A stretch of 64,000 nt of DNA, from the NCBI GenBank assembly GCA_000635015.1, contig JFMR01000045.1, positions 62,001 to 126,000 of the forward strand, in the 5' to 3' direction. Below the pieces are notes generated by a model. That model worked only from the letters and a program-made list of their open reading frames with translations. It was not told the DNA's origin and searched no databases. Made by a program: the position numbers and the translations under genes. This DNA comes from Prochlorococcus sp. scB243_498I20. Lineage in GTDB: Bacteria; Cyanobacteriota; Cyanobacteriia; PCC-6307; Cyanobiaceae. Positions 56,158 to 64,000 of the stretch are shown piece by piece. Position 1 is the stretch's first letter. Each line of letters opens with the position of its first letter.

Positions 56158-56379
56158 TTTTGCCTTCGCATTTAATGAAGAAGTTATTTCCCTCTCAAGA
56201 TCTTTTAGATTTACATTATTTTTTTTTAAAATCCTTTTTGTAACATTGTCTTCTTTTATAAGAGCTAATATTAATTATCAGAGTCTACATTTTGTTGATA
56301 ATTTTTATAAGCAATTTCTTTGGCAAAAATTAAAACAGTTCCAAGCAGAATTTGAGAATTCTCTTGGAACTATTTTCAT
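56158..56379 (-). pseudogene. clpB2: Frameshifted N-terminal segment of clpB2
   Basis: Read from an ATG at 56377-56379 this encodes MKIVPREFSNSAWNCFNF, then, one frame over, AKEIAYKNYQQNVDSD, then, back in the first frame, LILALIKEDNVTKRILKK and so on into the clpB2 frame. Joined together, it matches the start of ClpB (FxxAAxxAQxxAxxxxxxxVxxxHLxxALL). The first shift is at a run of five A (plus strand 56325-56329), the second near 56271-56278. The net is zero, giving 861 codons from 53797 to 56379. Real decay or two base-calling errors are both possible. Confidence 0.8.
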
Positions 56380-56445
56380 CAATCAAAATTTGGGTATGAC
56401 CGTAATAAATATTAAGTTATAAGGGTCTTTAATTATTTAGAAGGT

Positions 56446-56796
56446 TTATTCAACAATAACTTTACCAACCATTCCAGCGCCTCTGTGTGGCTCGCAATAG
56501 TAATCATAAGTTCCAGCAGTATCAAATGTTTCTTCCCAAGACTCTCCTGGAGCGAAAGCAAGGTCCGCATGACTTAATTCCTCATGCCCATCAAAAACAG
56601 CATTATGAGGGGCAAGTTTATTATTGACGAATTTAACTGTATCACCAGCACTAATGGTTACTGTACTTGGTTCAAATGCAAGCATTCCAGCATCTGTCCC
56701 AAGTTTTACTTCAACAGTCTTAGCTGAAACTGATGAAATACCTAAACCTAGAGTTAAAACTATTGCAAATAACCCTGCAAAGATTGAACGTAACAT
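56446..56796 (-). CDS. petE: Plastocyanin
   Basis: A lumenal blue-copper protein that carries electrons from cytochrome b6f to photosystem I. The 116-residue precursor has a signal peptide (about residues 1-25, [19 protein letters not shown], then SVSAKT). The copper ligands are all visible: His64 (LAPHNAVF), Cys101, His104 and Met109 in [12 protein letters not shown]. The mature part is near 91 residues. It is a monocistronic gene, divergent from nothing on the left but followed by the clpB2 region. The A+T-rich stretch 56797-56853 is upstream, with TATATA on the minus strand. Confidence 0.97.
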   Translation of the reverse strand: MLRSIFAGLFAIVLTLGLGISSVSAKTVEVKLGTDAGMLAFEPSTVTISAGDTVKFVNNKLAPHNAVFDGHEELSHADLAFAPGESWEETFDTAGTYDYYCEPHRGAGMVGKVIVE

Positions 56797-56853
56797 AATA
56801 AAAATTTGCTTTTATATATATTACAAGGCTTTGGTAACTTAACTGCGAGAATT

Positions 56854-57837
56854 TTAATTGTTATTACAGCTTGGTAACTTTGATAACCTTAAAATATCAT
56901 TCAATGACTTGGCATAACTTTTAAGTTTAAAAGTCTCAGGATTAGTGATGGGGACATGATTAAAGTCATATTTTTTGATACTGAAGCTATCCCAAGGAGT
57001 AGTTTGGATGGGGAGAATTCTTAATAATATTTTTAGAATATTTTTTGTAAGCGGTATCGCAAAAAATCTCCGCATATCATGCTTCTTTAAAAGTGTAATT
57101 ATGGCATCATCAATTGAAATGAATTTTTGACCTAGCACAAATTTTCTAAAGCCTATGTATTGCTGTTCTTTATGATTTTTAATTAGGAACCCGCAAATCT
57201 GGGCGATATCATTTGCGTGTATAAAGTGAAATTTAGAATCGAGTTTTAAAAATCTTGCTAACCAAAGCCATTTCCCAATTTCTTTCAATCCACTAGTTAA
57301 ATAACTCACAGGATATTTACTTTTTTTTCCAAGATTACCTCCAAAAACCAAGGTAGGGAAAATAGCGAATGTTTTTTCTGCAAATGAGCTTCCTCTAAGT
57401 CTCTGGAAACATTCATATTTTGTTTGAATGTACTCTGTTCCATAAATCAATGATTCCCTCATTAATTCTGTTTGGGTATCAAGAATACTAGCTGTTGAAA
57501 AATAAATAATCTTTTCTAACTTTTCAATATCAAGCATTTCTAGTAATTCTTCAAAAGCTTTAACATTTACTTCATAGGCTCTTTTCGGATCTCCCCAAGC
57601 TGTAGCAGTATGTATTAGGTAATTAATTTGACTAATTTCCTTTCTATACCTATTTGATTCCCTGATATCGCACACCATTAAATTGACTTTTTTATTTTCT
57701 TGAACAGAAATTGGTAACTTACTTTTGTCTCTTACCATGAGATAAAGCCTGAATTTTGTGTTTTTCAAAAACCAATCAACTAAATATTGGCCAACACATC
57801 CATTAGCGCCTGTTATTAATAAGTTTTTATATCCCAA
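56854..57837 (-). CDS. NAD-dependent epimerase/dehydratase-like protein
   Basis: A 327-residue extended short-chain dehydrogenase. The nucleotide motif LLITGANGCVGQYLVDWFL lies at residues 6-24. VCDIRESNRYRK (the adenine-ring Asp) follows. Catalytic YxxxK is seen as YIQTKYE near 136-140 with the upstream Ser in YFSTASI. The C-terminal half is the substrate domain, and no family name can be set by eye; NAD-dependent sugar epimerase, or a 3-beta-hydroxysteroid-dehydrogenase-like protein of isoprenoid or pigment paths, are both possible. It begins 8 bases after the hemE stop, so it is probably co-transcribed with it. Confidence 0.78.
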   Translation of the reverse strand: MGYKNLLITGANGCVGQYLVDWFLKNTKFRLYLMVRDKSKLPISVQENKKVNLMVCDIRESNRYRKEISQINYLIHTATAWGDPKRAYEVNVKAFEELLEMLDIEKLEKIIYFSTASILDTQTELMRESLIYGTEYIQTKYECFQRLRGSSFAEKTFAIFPTLVFGGNLGKKSKYPVSYLTSGLKEIGKWLWLARFLKLDSKFHFIHANDIAQICGFLIKNHKEQQYIGFRKFVLGQKFISIDDAIITLLKKHDMRRFFAIPLTKNILKILLRILPIQTTPWDSFSIKKYDFNHVPITNPETFKLKSYAKSLNDILRLSKLPSCNNN

Positions 57838-57845
57838 GACTTTGA

Positions 57846-58886
57846 CTAGTAAGTGAGTTTTTTCCCATGTTCAAAAAATGTTTGAGCATTTTCTTCTGGA
57901 GTCCCAGGTAAAATCCCATGACCCAAATTAAGAATATATTTCCTCTCTTTAATTTTATTGAAAGTATTATCTATCCTTTTTTTTATTGATTCTTTGTTTC
58001 CGAATAAAATGCCAGGGTCAACATTACCTTGAATTCCAATCCCCTTGGGGATTCTTTTACAAGCCTCTTCAATATCTACTGTCCAGTCTAATGAGATTAT
58101 ATCTACTCCAGTTTTTGCCATTCTTTCCAGTACCCCAGCACTTCCTGAAATGTAAAGAATTATCGGTGTTTCAGGGTATTCCGATTTTACAATTTCAATA
58201 ACTTTTTTTTGATACGGTCCAGCAAAGATATCGTAATCTTGTGGACTTAGTTGGCCTGCCCATGAATCAAAAATTTGTACTACTTGAGCTCCAGATTTTA
58301 TTTGATATTTAAGATATTCACCAATAGATTTTGCAAAATGATTAAGAAGTCTATGAAGTAAATCTGGTTCATTAAAAGCCATTGATTTTATTAAAGAATA
58401 ATTTTTACTGCTTTTACCTTCAACTACATATGCAGCAAGAGTCCAAGGTGCGCCAACAAAACCTAAAACTGTTGCCTCATTATTCACATCTTTTTTTAGT
58501 GAAGTAAGAACTTGTCCAACAAAACCTAAACTCTCACTTGGATTTAATTCTTTTAAATTTTCTACCTGGTTAAGGGTTCTTATTGGGTCCTCAATAATTG
58601 GACCTTTACTTTCTATTATTTCAAAATTTATTCCCATCCCTGGAAGAGGTGTGAGAATATCTGAAAAAAGGATCACACCATCCGGTTTGAAAGCATGAAA
58701 AGGTTGCATTGAAATCTCATATGATAGTTCTGGATTCTCAGACCTCTCTCTAAAGCTTGGGTAACGCTCCCTTAAATCTCTATAGATTTTCATATATCTT
58801 CCTGCTTGCCTCATCATCCATACTGGAGGCCTATTTACTTTTTTACCTAGTGCGGCAGATAGTAGTAGTGGTAAATCTTGACCCAT
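57846..58886 (-). CDS. hemE: Uroporphyrinogen decarboxylase
   Basis: HemE removes four carboxyl groups from uroporphyrinogen III to give coproporphyrinogen III on the way to haem and chlorophyll. The 346-residue barrel begins with the signature [20 protein letters not shown] near residues 20-39. [16 protein letters not shown] near 142, [12 protein letters not shown] near 205, [15 protein letters not shown] near 265 and [14 protein letters not shown] near 320 follow. hemH is also in the window. It starts a run with the downstream epimerase gene (8-base gap). Confidence 0.97.
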   Translation of the reverse strand: MGQDLPLLLSAALGKKVNRPPVWMMRQAGRYMKIYRDLRERYPSFRERSENPELSYEISMQPFHAFKPDGVILFSDILTPLPGMGINFEIIESKGPIIEDPIRTLNQVENLKELNPSESLGFVGQVLTSLKKDVNNEATVLGFVGAPWTLAAYVVEGKSSKNYSLIKSMAFNEPDLLHRLLNHFAKSIGEYLKYQIKSGAQVVQIFDSWAGQLSPQDYDIFAGPYQKKVIEIVKSEYPETPIILYISGSAGVLERMAKTGVDIISLDWTVDIEEACKRIPKGIGIQGNVDPGILFGNKESIKKRIDNTFNKIKERKYILNLGHGILPGTPEENAQTFFEHGKKLTY

Positions 58887-59001
58887 TTTTCAATTCGATA
58901 TTTTAAAAAAATTAAAATCCAACTTAAAAATCTTACAATGTAAATCAGAGCAAAAGCGTTATATGAACATTTATATGAAGCATTAAGTTAAATGAGCCTT
59001 C

Positions 59002-61266
59002 TTATTCTTTGGATTGATGTTTGAAGATACTCACGCTTAATGGGGGCAAAGCAAGTTCTAGAGCATTTTGATATTCATGAATATTGTAATTTATAGTTTC
59101 TTTACCACCCATATTTCCTTTGTTACTGCCGCCGTATCTAGAACCATCTGAATTAAATATTTCTTTATAAAATCCTTCAACAGGAACACCTACTTTGTAT
59201 GACCCATGCGTATTAGGTGTAAAGTTAGCAACAACAACAAGCCACTGATTGGTATCGTTTTCTCTTCTCATGAAACTTATAACCGAATTAGATTTGTCAT
59301 TACAATCAATCCATTGGAATCCATAAGGATCAAAGTCATTTTTCCATAATGCAGGTTCATTTTTATAAAGAACGTTTAGGTCATCAATCAAGTTCCTGAT
59401 ACCTTTATGAGGCTCAAATTCTAGTAACTCCCATTGTAGATCATCCCAAACATTCCATTCTTGTCTTTGCCCAAATTCCATTCCCATAAATATCGTTTTT
59501 TTACCAGGGTGGGTCCACATATAAGTTAGTAATGCTCGAGTATTTGCATATTTCTTCCAGTCATCGCCAGGCATTTTATGTAAAAGATGACTTTTTCCAT
59601 GAACTACCTCATCATGACTAAGTGCGAGCATAAAGTTCTCTGTATAGTTATATGTAATTGAGAAAGTTACACTATTTTGATGGAATTGCCTAAACCAAGG
59701 ATCTATTTCAAAATAATCAAGCATATCGTGCATCCATCCCATATTCCATTTCAAGTTAAACCCTAGCCCTCCCATGTCAGTTGGTTTGGTTACCATTGGC
59801 CAAGTTGTTGATTCTTCTGCAATAGAAAGTGCACCTGGGAAGTGTTGAAAGAGTACATGATTAGCCTGTTGAAGAAATTTAACGGCTTCTATATTTTCAT
59901 TCCCACCATTTTCATTGGGTATCCATTCTCCATCTGGACGTAGATAATCTCTGTAAAGCATTGAAGCTACAGCATCTACTCTTATGCCATCAATATGAAA
60001 TTCTTCAAACCAATAAACGAGGTTGGCTACTAAGAAATTTCTTACTTCGTTTCTGCTGTAATTAAATATTAGGGTTCCCCATTCTTTGTGTTCACCTATT
60101 CGTGAATCTCCATGTTCATAAAGATGGCAACCATCAAAAAATGCTAAACCATGCTTATCTTTTGGAAAATGACCAGGCACCCAATCAAGAATTACGCCTA
60201 TACCCTCTTCATGACATTTATTTACAAACTCTCTAAATTCATTAGGGGCGCCAAATCTACTTGTTGGTGCATACCAGCCTGTAACTTGGTATCCCCATGA
60301 ACCATCGAAAGGATGTTCAGATATTGGCATTAGTTCAATATGAGTAAATCCTCTCTCTTTTACGTAAGGGATGAGTTTCTCGGTAAGTTCTGGATAAGTT
60401 AAAAATCTTGTTCCAGGTTTTAAATCGGCTGCAGGCACTGCTGCTCTTGGTGCACCATTGTCCTCCAGATATTTATTATCTGTCGATTCATGGAGCCAAC
60501 TTCCTAAATGCATTTCATAAACTGAAATTGGCTTGTTAATTTGACTAGAAGAATCTCTATTTGAAATCCAAGAACTATCGTTCCAATTAAAGTTTTTCAA
60601 TTTTGAAACTATCGAACCATTTTGAGGTCTGATTTCATGAAGGAAACCATATGGATCAGCTTTCTCATAAATATGACCTTGTTGTGTTCTTATTTCGTAT
60701 TTATATGTGTCGCCCTCCTGCATTGTTGGCATGAATAGTTCCCAAATTCCCCCTAATCTTTTTTGCATTGGATGATGTCTTCCATCCCAAGAATTTATAT
60801 CTCCAATTATCGAGATTGATTTTGCATTTGGAGCCCAAATGCAAAACATGACTCCTTTTTGATTCTTTTCCTCAATGAGATGTGCTCCCATTTTTTCCCA
60901 TATATGATGATGATTACCCTCTGCAAAAAGATGTCTATCAACTTCTCCCATCCACTCTTCTCTATATGACCAAGGGTCACGTTGTGTATGTGTGATCCCT
61001 CCTCGTGAAATATTTATTTCGTAATTATAATTTGGATTTTCTGGCAGGATAGCTTCAAAAAGCCATTTATGGTTTATGCTTTCCGCTTTATAGGTATTGT
61101 TTTTAAATTTTATTTTAACTTCATCGGCTTCTGGCATCCATACCCTTATTACCCATTGTTCTTCATAAAAATGAGGACCTAATATTTTTAATGGATTATC
61201 ATTGCAACAATTTTCTAGGTTGATAGCTTCTGATTTAATCCAGTCTGCTTGAATTGTCTCGATCAT
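59002..61266 (-). CDS. glgB: 1,4-alpha-glucan branching enzyme
   Basis: GlgB makes alpha-1,6 branches in glycogen, the carbon store of these cells. The 754-residue GH13 protein has an N-terminal carbohydrate-binding part (two CBM48-like beta domains, residues 20-230), then the catalytic barrel with [16 protein letters not shown] near 331. Further on are the nucleophile Asp in [10 protein letters not shown] near 430, the acid/base Glu in LSIAEEST near 484 and LSHDEVVHG near 553. A C-terminal beta domain ([14 protein letters not shown]) closes it. Length is usual. It is 52 bases after the CocE-like gene on the same strand. Confidence 0.97.
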   Translation of the reverse strand: MIETIQADWIKSEAINLENCCNDNPLKILGPHFYEEQWVIRVWMPEADEVKIKFKNNTYKAESINHKWLFEAILPENPNYNYEINISRGGITHTQRDPWSYREEWMGEVDRHLFAEGNHHHIWEKMGAHLIEEKNQKGVMFCIWAPNAKSISIIGDINSWDGRHHPMQKRLGGIWELFMPTMQEGDTYKYEIRTQQGHIYEKADPYGFLHEIRPQNGSIVSKLKNFNWNDSSWISNRDSSSQINKPISVYEMHLGSWLHESTDNKYLEDNGAPRAAVPAADLKPGTRFLTYPELTEKLIPYVKERGFTHIELMPISEHPFDGSWGYQVTGWYAPTSRFGAPNEFREFVNKCHEEGIGVILDWVPGHFPKDKHGLAFFDGCHLYEHGDSRIGEHKEWGTLIFNYSRNEVRNFLVANLVYWFEEFHIDGIRVDAVASMLYRDYLRPDGEWIPNENGGNENIEAVKFLQQANHVLFQHFPGALSIAEESTTWPMVTKPTDMGGLGFNLKWNMGWMHDMLDYFEIDPWFRQFHQNSVTFSITYNYTENFMLALSHDEVVHGKSHLLHKMPGDDWKKYANTRALLTYMWTHPGKKTIFMGMEFGQRQEWNVWDDLQWELLEFEPHKGIRNLIDDLNVLYKNEPALWKNDFDPYGFQWIDCNDKSNSVISFMRRENDTNQWLVVVANFTPNTHGSYKVGVPVEGFYKEIFNSDGSRYGGSNKGNMGGKETINYNIHEYQNALELALPPLSVSIFKHQSKE

Positions 61267-61318
61267 GACTGGTAGATATTAAGGATTAATAATATCAAAT
61301 GATTAACCAAAAAAATAA

Positions 61319-62899
61319 TTATTTATAAAAAAAAGGGTTCATATTCATAAATGTTCTATTAAGGCTAAAACTTAGAGTAATAACTCTATGATTTGCTGAA
61401 GGGGCTCCAACATTTCCCTCTCCAAATCCAGGATTAACTCCAATCGCAGGATAAGCTGCTGCAGATATAGATAAGCGAAGCTTGCTATCTTTAATTAAAC
61501 AAATATTTGTTGGCTGCATTGTTATTTGATAAATGCATTCTTCATTTATTTTGGAGTTTTTAACTCTTAAGAATCCTGTTGAAAATTGATTTACCTTTTC
61601 ATTACCTTCTTCAACTAGAGATAAAGCGAGGCAGATATCGAAATTGGGCTGATCGCTTTTTACTTGGATTTCTAATGTGGGAACTCCTCTTAAATATTGA
61701 TCTTCTTCAAAAGAATTGGTTTGAAAAACACCTACATCCAGGCGTTTATCAATAATACTTCTATTAAACTTTCCTGGATTTGGACCTAAATGACCACCGT
61801 CAGATGGAGTAGGTCTCCATGGGTCATGAACAATTGTGAACCATCCTGATCCTTTTGAATTTATGATCAGACTTCCATCTTCAACCTCTACATTTGCTGT
61901 GCCATCGCTTTTGAGCCCAAAAATAAATTCAGGGAGAAATTTATTATCTAATTCTTCCCATTTATTTAAAGAAATATTCCATATTTTTTTCTCGTCTTTA
62001 AAATTCTTAGAATTAAATTTTTCATCTGATTTTAAATGTTTATCAAAAAATTTTAATAAAGTTTCTTGTGATCCTTTCCACCAATTTAGATGTGTTGCAT
62101 TCCCAATAATAATCTCTGGGCTTCCACCAGCTTCCTTAGATTTTTTATAAAGATCAAAGGCACCTTTTAAATGTGGATCCCAAAGTCCTCCAATAATTAA
62201 CATAGGTTGTTTAATCCATGATGAAATTGGTTTAAATTCTTCAAATGGGCTAGCACTATTTAAATTTTTAAGCCATTCCAAAACAAAGCTATTAGGATCA
62301 TATTTTTTTAAAGTATCAATTCCTTCCCTTAAATAACTTTTATTTTCTAAGGCTAATCTTATCTTTTCCCACTCAAGCAATTTATTTTCTCTTTTCATTT
62401 TTATTGCTGCGATTTGAAGTCCCCATGCAATATTGTTATGCCACCAATATGCGCCTCCATCTGAGCACCAATGATCCTTAATATTCATCCCAGTCATTGC
62501 TGGAGATAAACAATCGGGCGGCTTTGAATTTAATTCACCAGTTAGTTGAGTAAATCCTTGATATGAAAAACCATATAAGCCAATTTTTCCATTACATTCT
62601 TTTAGAGACCTTACCCATTCATGTGTTTCTGAAGTATCGCTAGCTTCTTGAGAAAAACCAATAAAAACCCCTTCAGAAGAACCCATACCTCTGACATCCT
62701 GAATTATTACCATATACCCTTTGGAAGCCCACCATTCTGGGTGAGAATAGGTAATAGTTGAAGCTATTTCCCTACCATATGGTTGTCTCATCAATAATGC
62801 AGGCCATGGCCCATTACTATTAGGTAACCAAATCCTGGATATCAGTCTTACTCCATCTCTAAGTAATAGAGACTTGTCAAACCATCTTGAACCAGACAT
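61319..62899 (-). CDS. CocE/NonD-family alpha/beta hydrolase (X-Pro dipeptidyl-peptidase S15 type)
   Basis: A 526-residue serine hydrolase. The N-terminal domain shows RLISRIWLPNSNGPWPALLMRQPYG, VIIQDVRGMGSSEG and the nucleophile elbow LYGFSYQGFTQL near residue 112. An Asp lies in GGLWDPHLKGA and a His in NATHLNWW. A lid (residues 120-240) and a C-terminal jelly-roll (DICLALSLVEEG...) complete the CocE layout. Cocaine-esterase relatives act on varied esters and peptides, and the substrate here is unknown. It precedes glgB by 52 bases, perhaps on one message. Confidence 0.87.
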   Translation of the reverse strand: MSGSRWFDKSLLLRDGVRLISRIWLPNSNGPWPALLMRQPYGREIASTITYSHPEWWASKGYMVIIQDVRGMGSSEGVFIGFSQEASDTSETHEWVRSLKECNGKIGLYGFSYQGFTQLTGELNSKPPDCLSPAMTGMNIKDHWCSDGGAYWWHNNIAWGLQIAAIKMKRENKLLEWEKIRLALENKSYLREGIDTLKKYDPNSFVLEWLKNLNSASPFEEFKPISSWIKQPMLIIGGLWDPHLKGAFDLYKKSKEAGGSPEIIIGNATHLNWWKGSQETLLKFFDKHLKSDEKFNSKNFKDEKKIWNISLNKWEELDNKFLPEFIFGLKSDGTANVEVEDGSLIINSKGSGWFTIVHDPWRPTPSDGGHLGPNPGKFNRSIIDKRLDVGVFQTNSFEEDQYLRGVPTLEIQVKSDQPNFDICLALSLVEEGNEKVNQFSTGFLRVKNSKINEECIYQITMQPTNICLIKDSKLRLSISAAAYPAIGVNPGFGEGNVGAPSANHRVITLSFSLNRTFMNMNPFFYK

Positions 62900-62907
62900 T
62901 TAGGCTT

Positions 62908-63174
62908 TTAGATAATGTCTGGGCAGTGCAGCCCAATGACGTAAATAGAAAAGATCTCTGCATTAACGGGATTTAATTTTTGTTTGTTTGATACATAATC
63001 TATAGCTTTATCTGAGCTGGCTGAAATGCCTTTTGAATTAAACTCTCTAAACTTATTACATAAATTTCTAGCTTCGTTTGGATTTTTTTTTACAGTTTCC
63101 AATAAGTTAGATTGACTCAAAACAGGGTATAAAGAGTTTGAAAACAAAAATAAAAAAAATAACAAAGGTTTCAT
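62908..63174 (-). CDS. Small exported protein, unknown function
   Basis: An 88-residue protein from ATG 63174 (a GTG two codons earlier is possible). Residues 1-20 are a signal peptide (MKPLLFFLFLFSNSLYPVLS). The mature part (QSNLLETVKKNPNEARNLCNKFREFNSKGIS...) has two Cys (CNKF and the near-terminal HCPDII) that could pair in the periplasm. Not a family I recognise. It is 9 bases after the end of the CocE-like start, on the same strand, and may be read with it. Confidence 0.6.
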   Translation of the reverse strand: MKPLLFFLFLFSNSLYPVLSQSNLLETVKKNPNEARNLCNKFREFNSKGISASSDKAIDYVSNKQKLNPVNAEIFSIYVIGLHCPDII

Positions 63175-63214
63175 TATCACTAACTTTTTTTAAATTCTAC
63201 ATTAAAAAATTTTT

Positions 63215-63634
63215 TTATCCAAGATTTCTAACAGATTTGTCGATTTGACTAGCTTTTTTAATCCATTCTTTTAAGAGAGTAAAAGTTGTATCTGTTTCAG
63301 TTTTTACTCCAAGAATTCTTTCTAATCTACCAATTTTACGTTCTAATTCGTAAGGGGTAGATAGTGATAATGAATTTAGAGAAGATATACCGCAATGTAA
63401 AAGTAGATATGCTTGCGGTGGAGAAATTCCAATTTCTTTATTAAAAATAGCTATAGCTCTAATTTTCTTAAGATTATTTAATGTACATAGTGAAGATTTT
63501 CTTTGAATTTCATATATATCTAAGTCCGAAAGATTACTTAATTTTTCAAAATCAGACAGATTATTTTGAATAAAAAAAGATTTCTCATGTCTAAAATTAG
63601 TTGGCAAAAAATCTAAAAAGGTTTTACTTTCCAT
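63215..63634 (-). CDS. DUF4332-like helix-hairpin-helix protein
   Basis: A 139-residue, all-helical, soluble protein. GISPPQAYLLLHCGISSLNSLSLSTPYELERKIGRL and the closing FTLLKEWIKKA have the pattern of the DUF4332 family (tandem helix-hairpin-helix-like repeats as in RuvA/UvrC-type DNA- or nucleotide-binding modules). The usual GhG hairpin is weak. Function unknown. It lies 10 bases downstream of the next gene's stop and 40 bases before the small exported protein, on the same strand. Confidence 0.55.
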   Translation of the reverse strand: MESKTFLDFLPTNFRHEKSFFIQNNLSDFEKLSNLSDLDIYEIQRKSSLCTLNNLKKIRAIAIFNKEIGISPPQAYLLLHCGISSLNSLSLSTPYELERKIGRLERILGVKTETDTTFTLLKEWIKKASQIDKSVRNLG

Positions 63635-63644
63635 TTTTAATAGA

Positions 63645-64000
63645 CTAATTCATTTTTACATTTTTCTTAACTTCCCCTATAACAACTGGTTTACTTACAC
63701 CAGCTGAAATTTTTTCAAGTTTTCTTATCTTTATTTTTACATTCGCACCAGATCTGCTACCTTTCCTTAAGTTTTCAGATAATTGTTCCAATGTTGGTTC
63801 GATAGATTCTTCTGGAAAGTCATCATCTGCTTTAGCGATAATCAAATCGAATCCATTGTCATAAACGATTGGAACATATTTTGCACCCTCTATTACAACC
63901 TTTTCGGAGTAACTTTGTATAAATGCCCAACTACTCAAAGAAAGCAATAATGAAAAGATAGTTGCTCCAATTATTCGAAATTTAAAACCAAAATTAAATA
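63645..64000 (-). CDS. Exported protein of unknown function, start beyond window
   Basis: The C-terminal part of a minus-strand gene that runs off the right edge. From the edge it reads KFRIIGATIFSLLLSLSSWA, a signal peptide or membrane anchor, then SEKVVIEGAKYVPIVYDNGFD and an acidic stretch, ending VVIGEVKKNVKMN. A TTG at 63945-63947 would cut the hydrophobic segment in half, so the true start is probably past 64000. No family is recognised. It lies 10 bases before the DUF4332-like gene on the same strand, so the two are likely co-transcribed. Confidence 0.6.
   Translation of the reverse strand, partial: FNFGFKFRIIGATIFSLLLSLSSWAFIQSYSEKVVIEGAKYVPIVYDNGFDLIIAKADDDFPEESIEPTLEQLSENLRKGSRSGANVKIKIRKLEKISAGVSKPVVIGEVKKNVKMN

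Overview
The window is a 64 kb piece of a low-GC cyanobacterial chromosome, almost certainly a high-light-adapted Prochlorococcus. The evidence is an A+T-rich sequence with compact genes, a form IA RuBisCO inside an alpha-carboxysome operon (csoS1-cbbL-cbbS-csoS2-csoSCA-csoS4A-csoS4B), both light-dependent and light-independent protochlorophyllide reductases, a ferrochelatase with a chlorophyll-binding-type tail, psaM, ndhL, plastocyanin, and the ado-aar-accA hydrocarbon cluster. The strain cannot be named from the sequence alone. No insertion sequences, CRISPR arrays, rRNA genes or prophage blocks are visible. This is mostly core genome, with one lone tyrosine recombinase.

Layout. 1-6.2 kb: the end of a penicillin-binding protein (ftsI-like, cut by the window edge), transaldolase, then a minus-strand run of a flavin reductase-like protein, frr, pyrH, cobO and a tyrosine recombinase. 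6.3-12.7 kb: hemH, ilvB, a small secreted protein, then minus-strand yfiH-like, Tab2-like and S1-like (Nbp1) genes. 12.8-20.1 kb: creatininase-family gene, ado, aar, accA, a short-chain dehydrogenase, folE, trpF and a site-2 protease. 20.1-26.5 kb: a lipoate-ligase-like gene, psaM, por and the chlL-chlB-chlN genes of dark protochlorophyllide reductase. 27-36 kb: the carbon-fixation island with csoS1D, rdgB, the cso operon and two small downstream genes. 36-41.6 kb: ridA, gloB, hisG, an ABC exporter, a GNAT and a glycosyltransferase pair of the type linked to arsenosugars. 41.7-49.8 kb: dnaA, a glutathione-linked pair (GST-like and gor), a cation/Ca exchanger, pyrC, tRNA-Leu(UAA), ndhL, a DUF3007 gene and trpA. 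49.8-56.4 kb: cyAbrB regulator, YciI-like, a small HTH gene, DUF1232, a group 2 sigma factor, hisIE, a PTPS-like gene and a second ClpB. 56.4-64 kb: petE, an epimerase, hemE, glgB, a CocE/NonD hydrolase and three small unknown genes.

Many genes serve photosynthesis and carbon flow. hemH and hemE act in tetrapyrrole synthesis. por and chlLBN reduce protochlorophyllide. psaM, ndhL and petE belong to electron transport. The cso genes fix carbon, and glgB and tal handle the sugar products. accA, aar and ado lead from acetyl-CoA and acyl-ACP to alkanes.

The most useful non-routine observations are these. The second ClpB gene carries two compensating frameshifts at its 5' end. The yfiH-like gene has no ATG, GTG or TTG start that keeps its first metal ligand, but has an ATT behind a good ribosome binding site. 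A strong intrinsic-terminator-like hairpin lies inside the carboxysome operon between cbbS and csoS2, with further hairpins at the other junctions. A 14-bp motif is repeated in the csoS1 leader, and a 14-bp exact tandem duplication sits just ahead of dnaA. I found no clear new multi-gene system.
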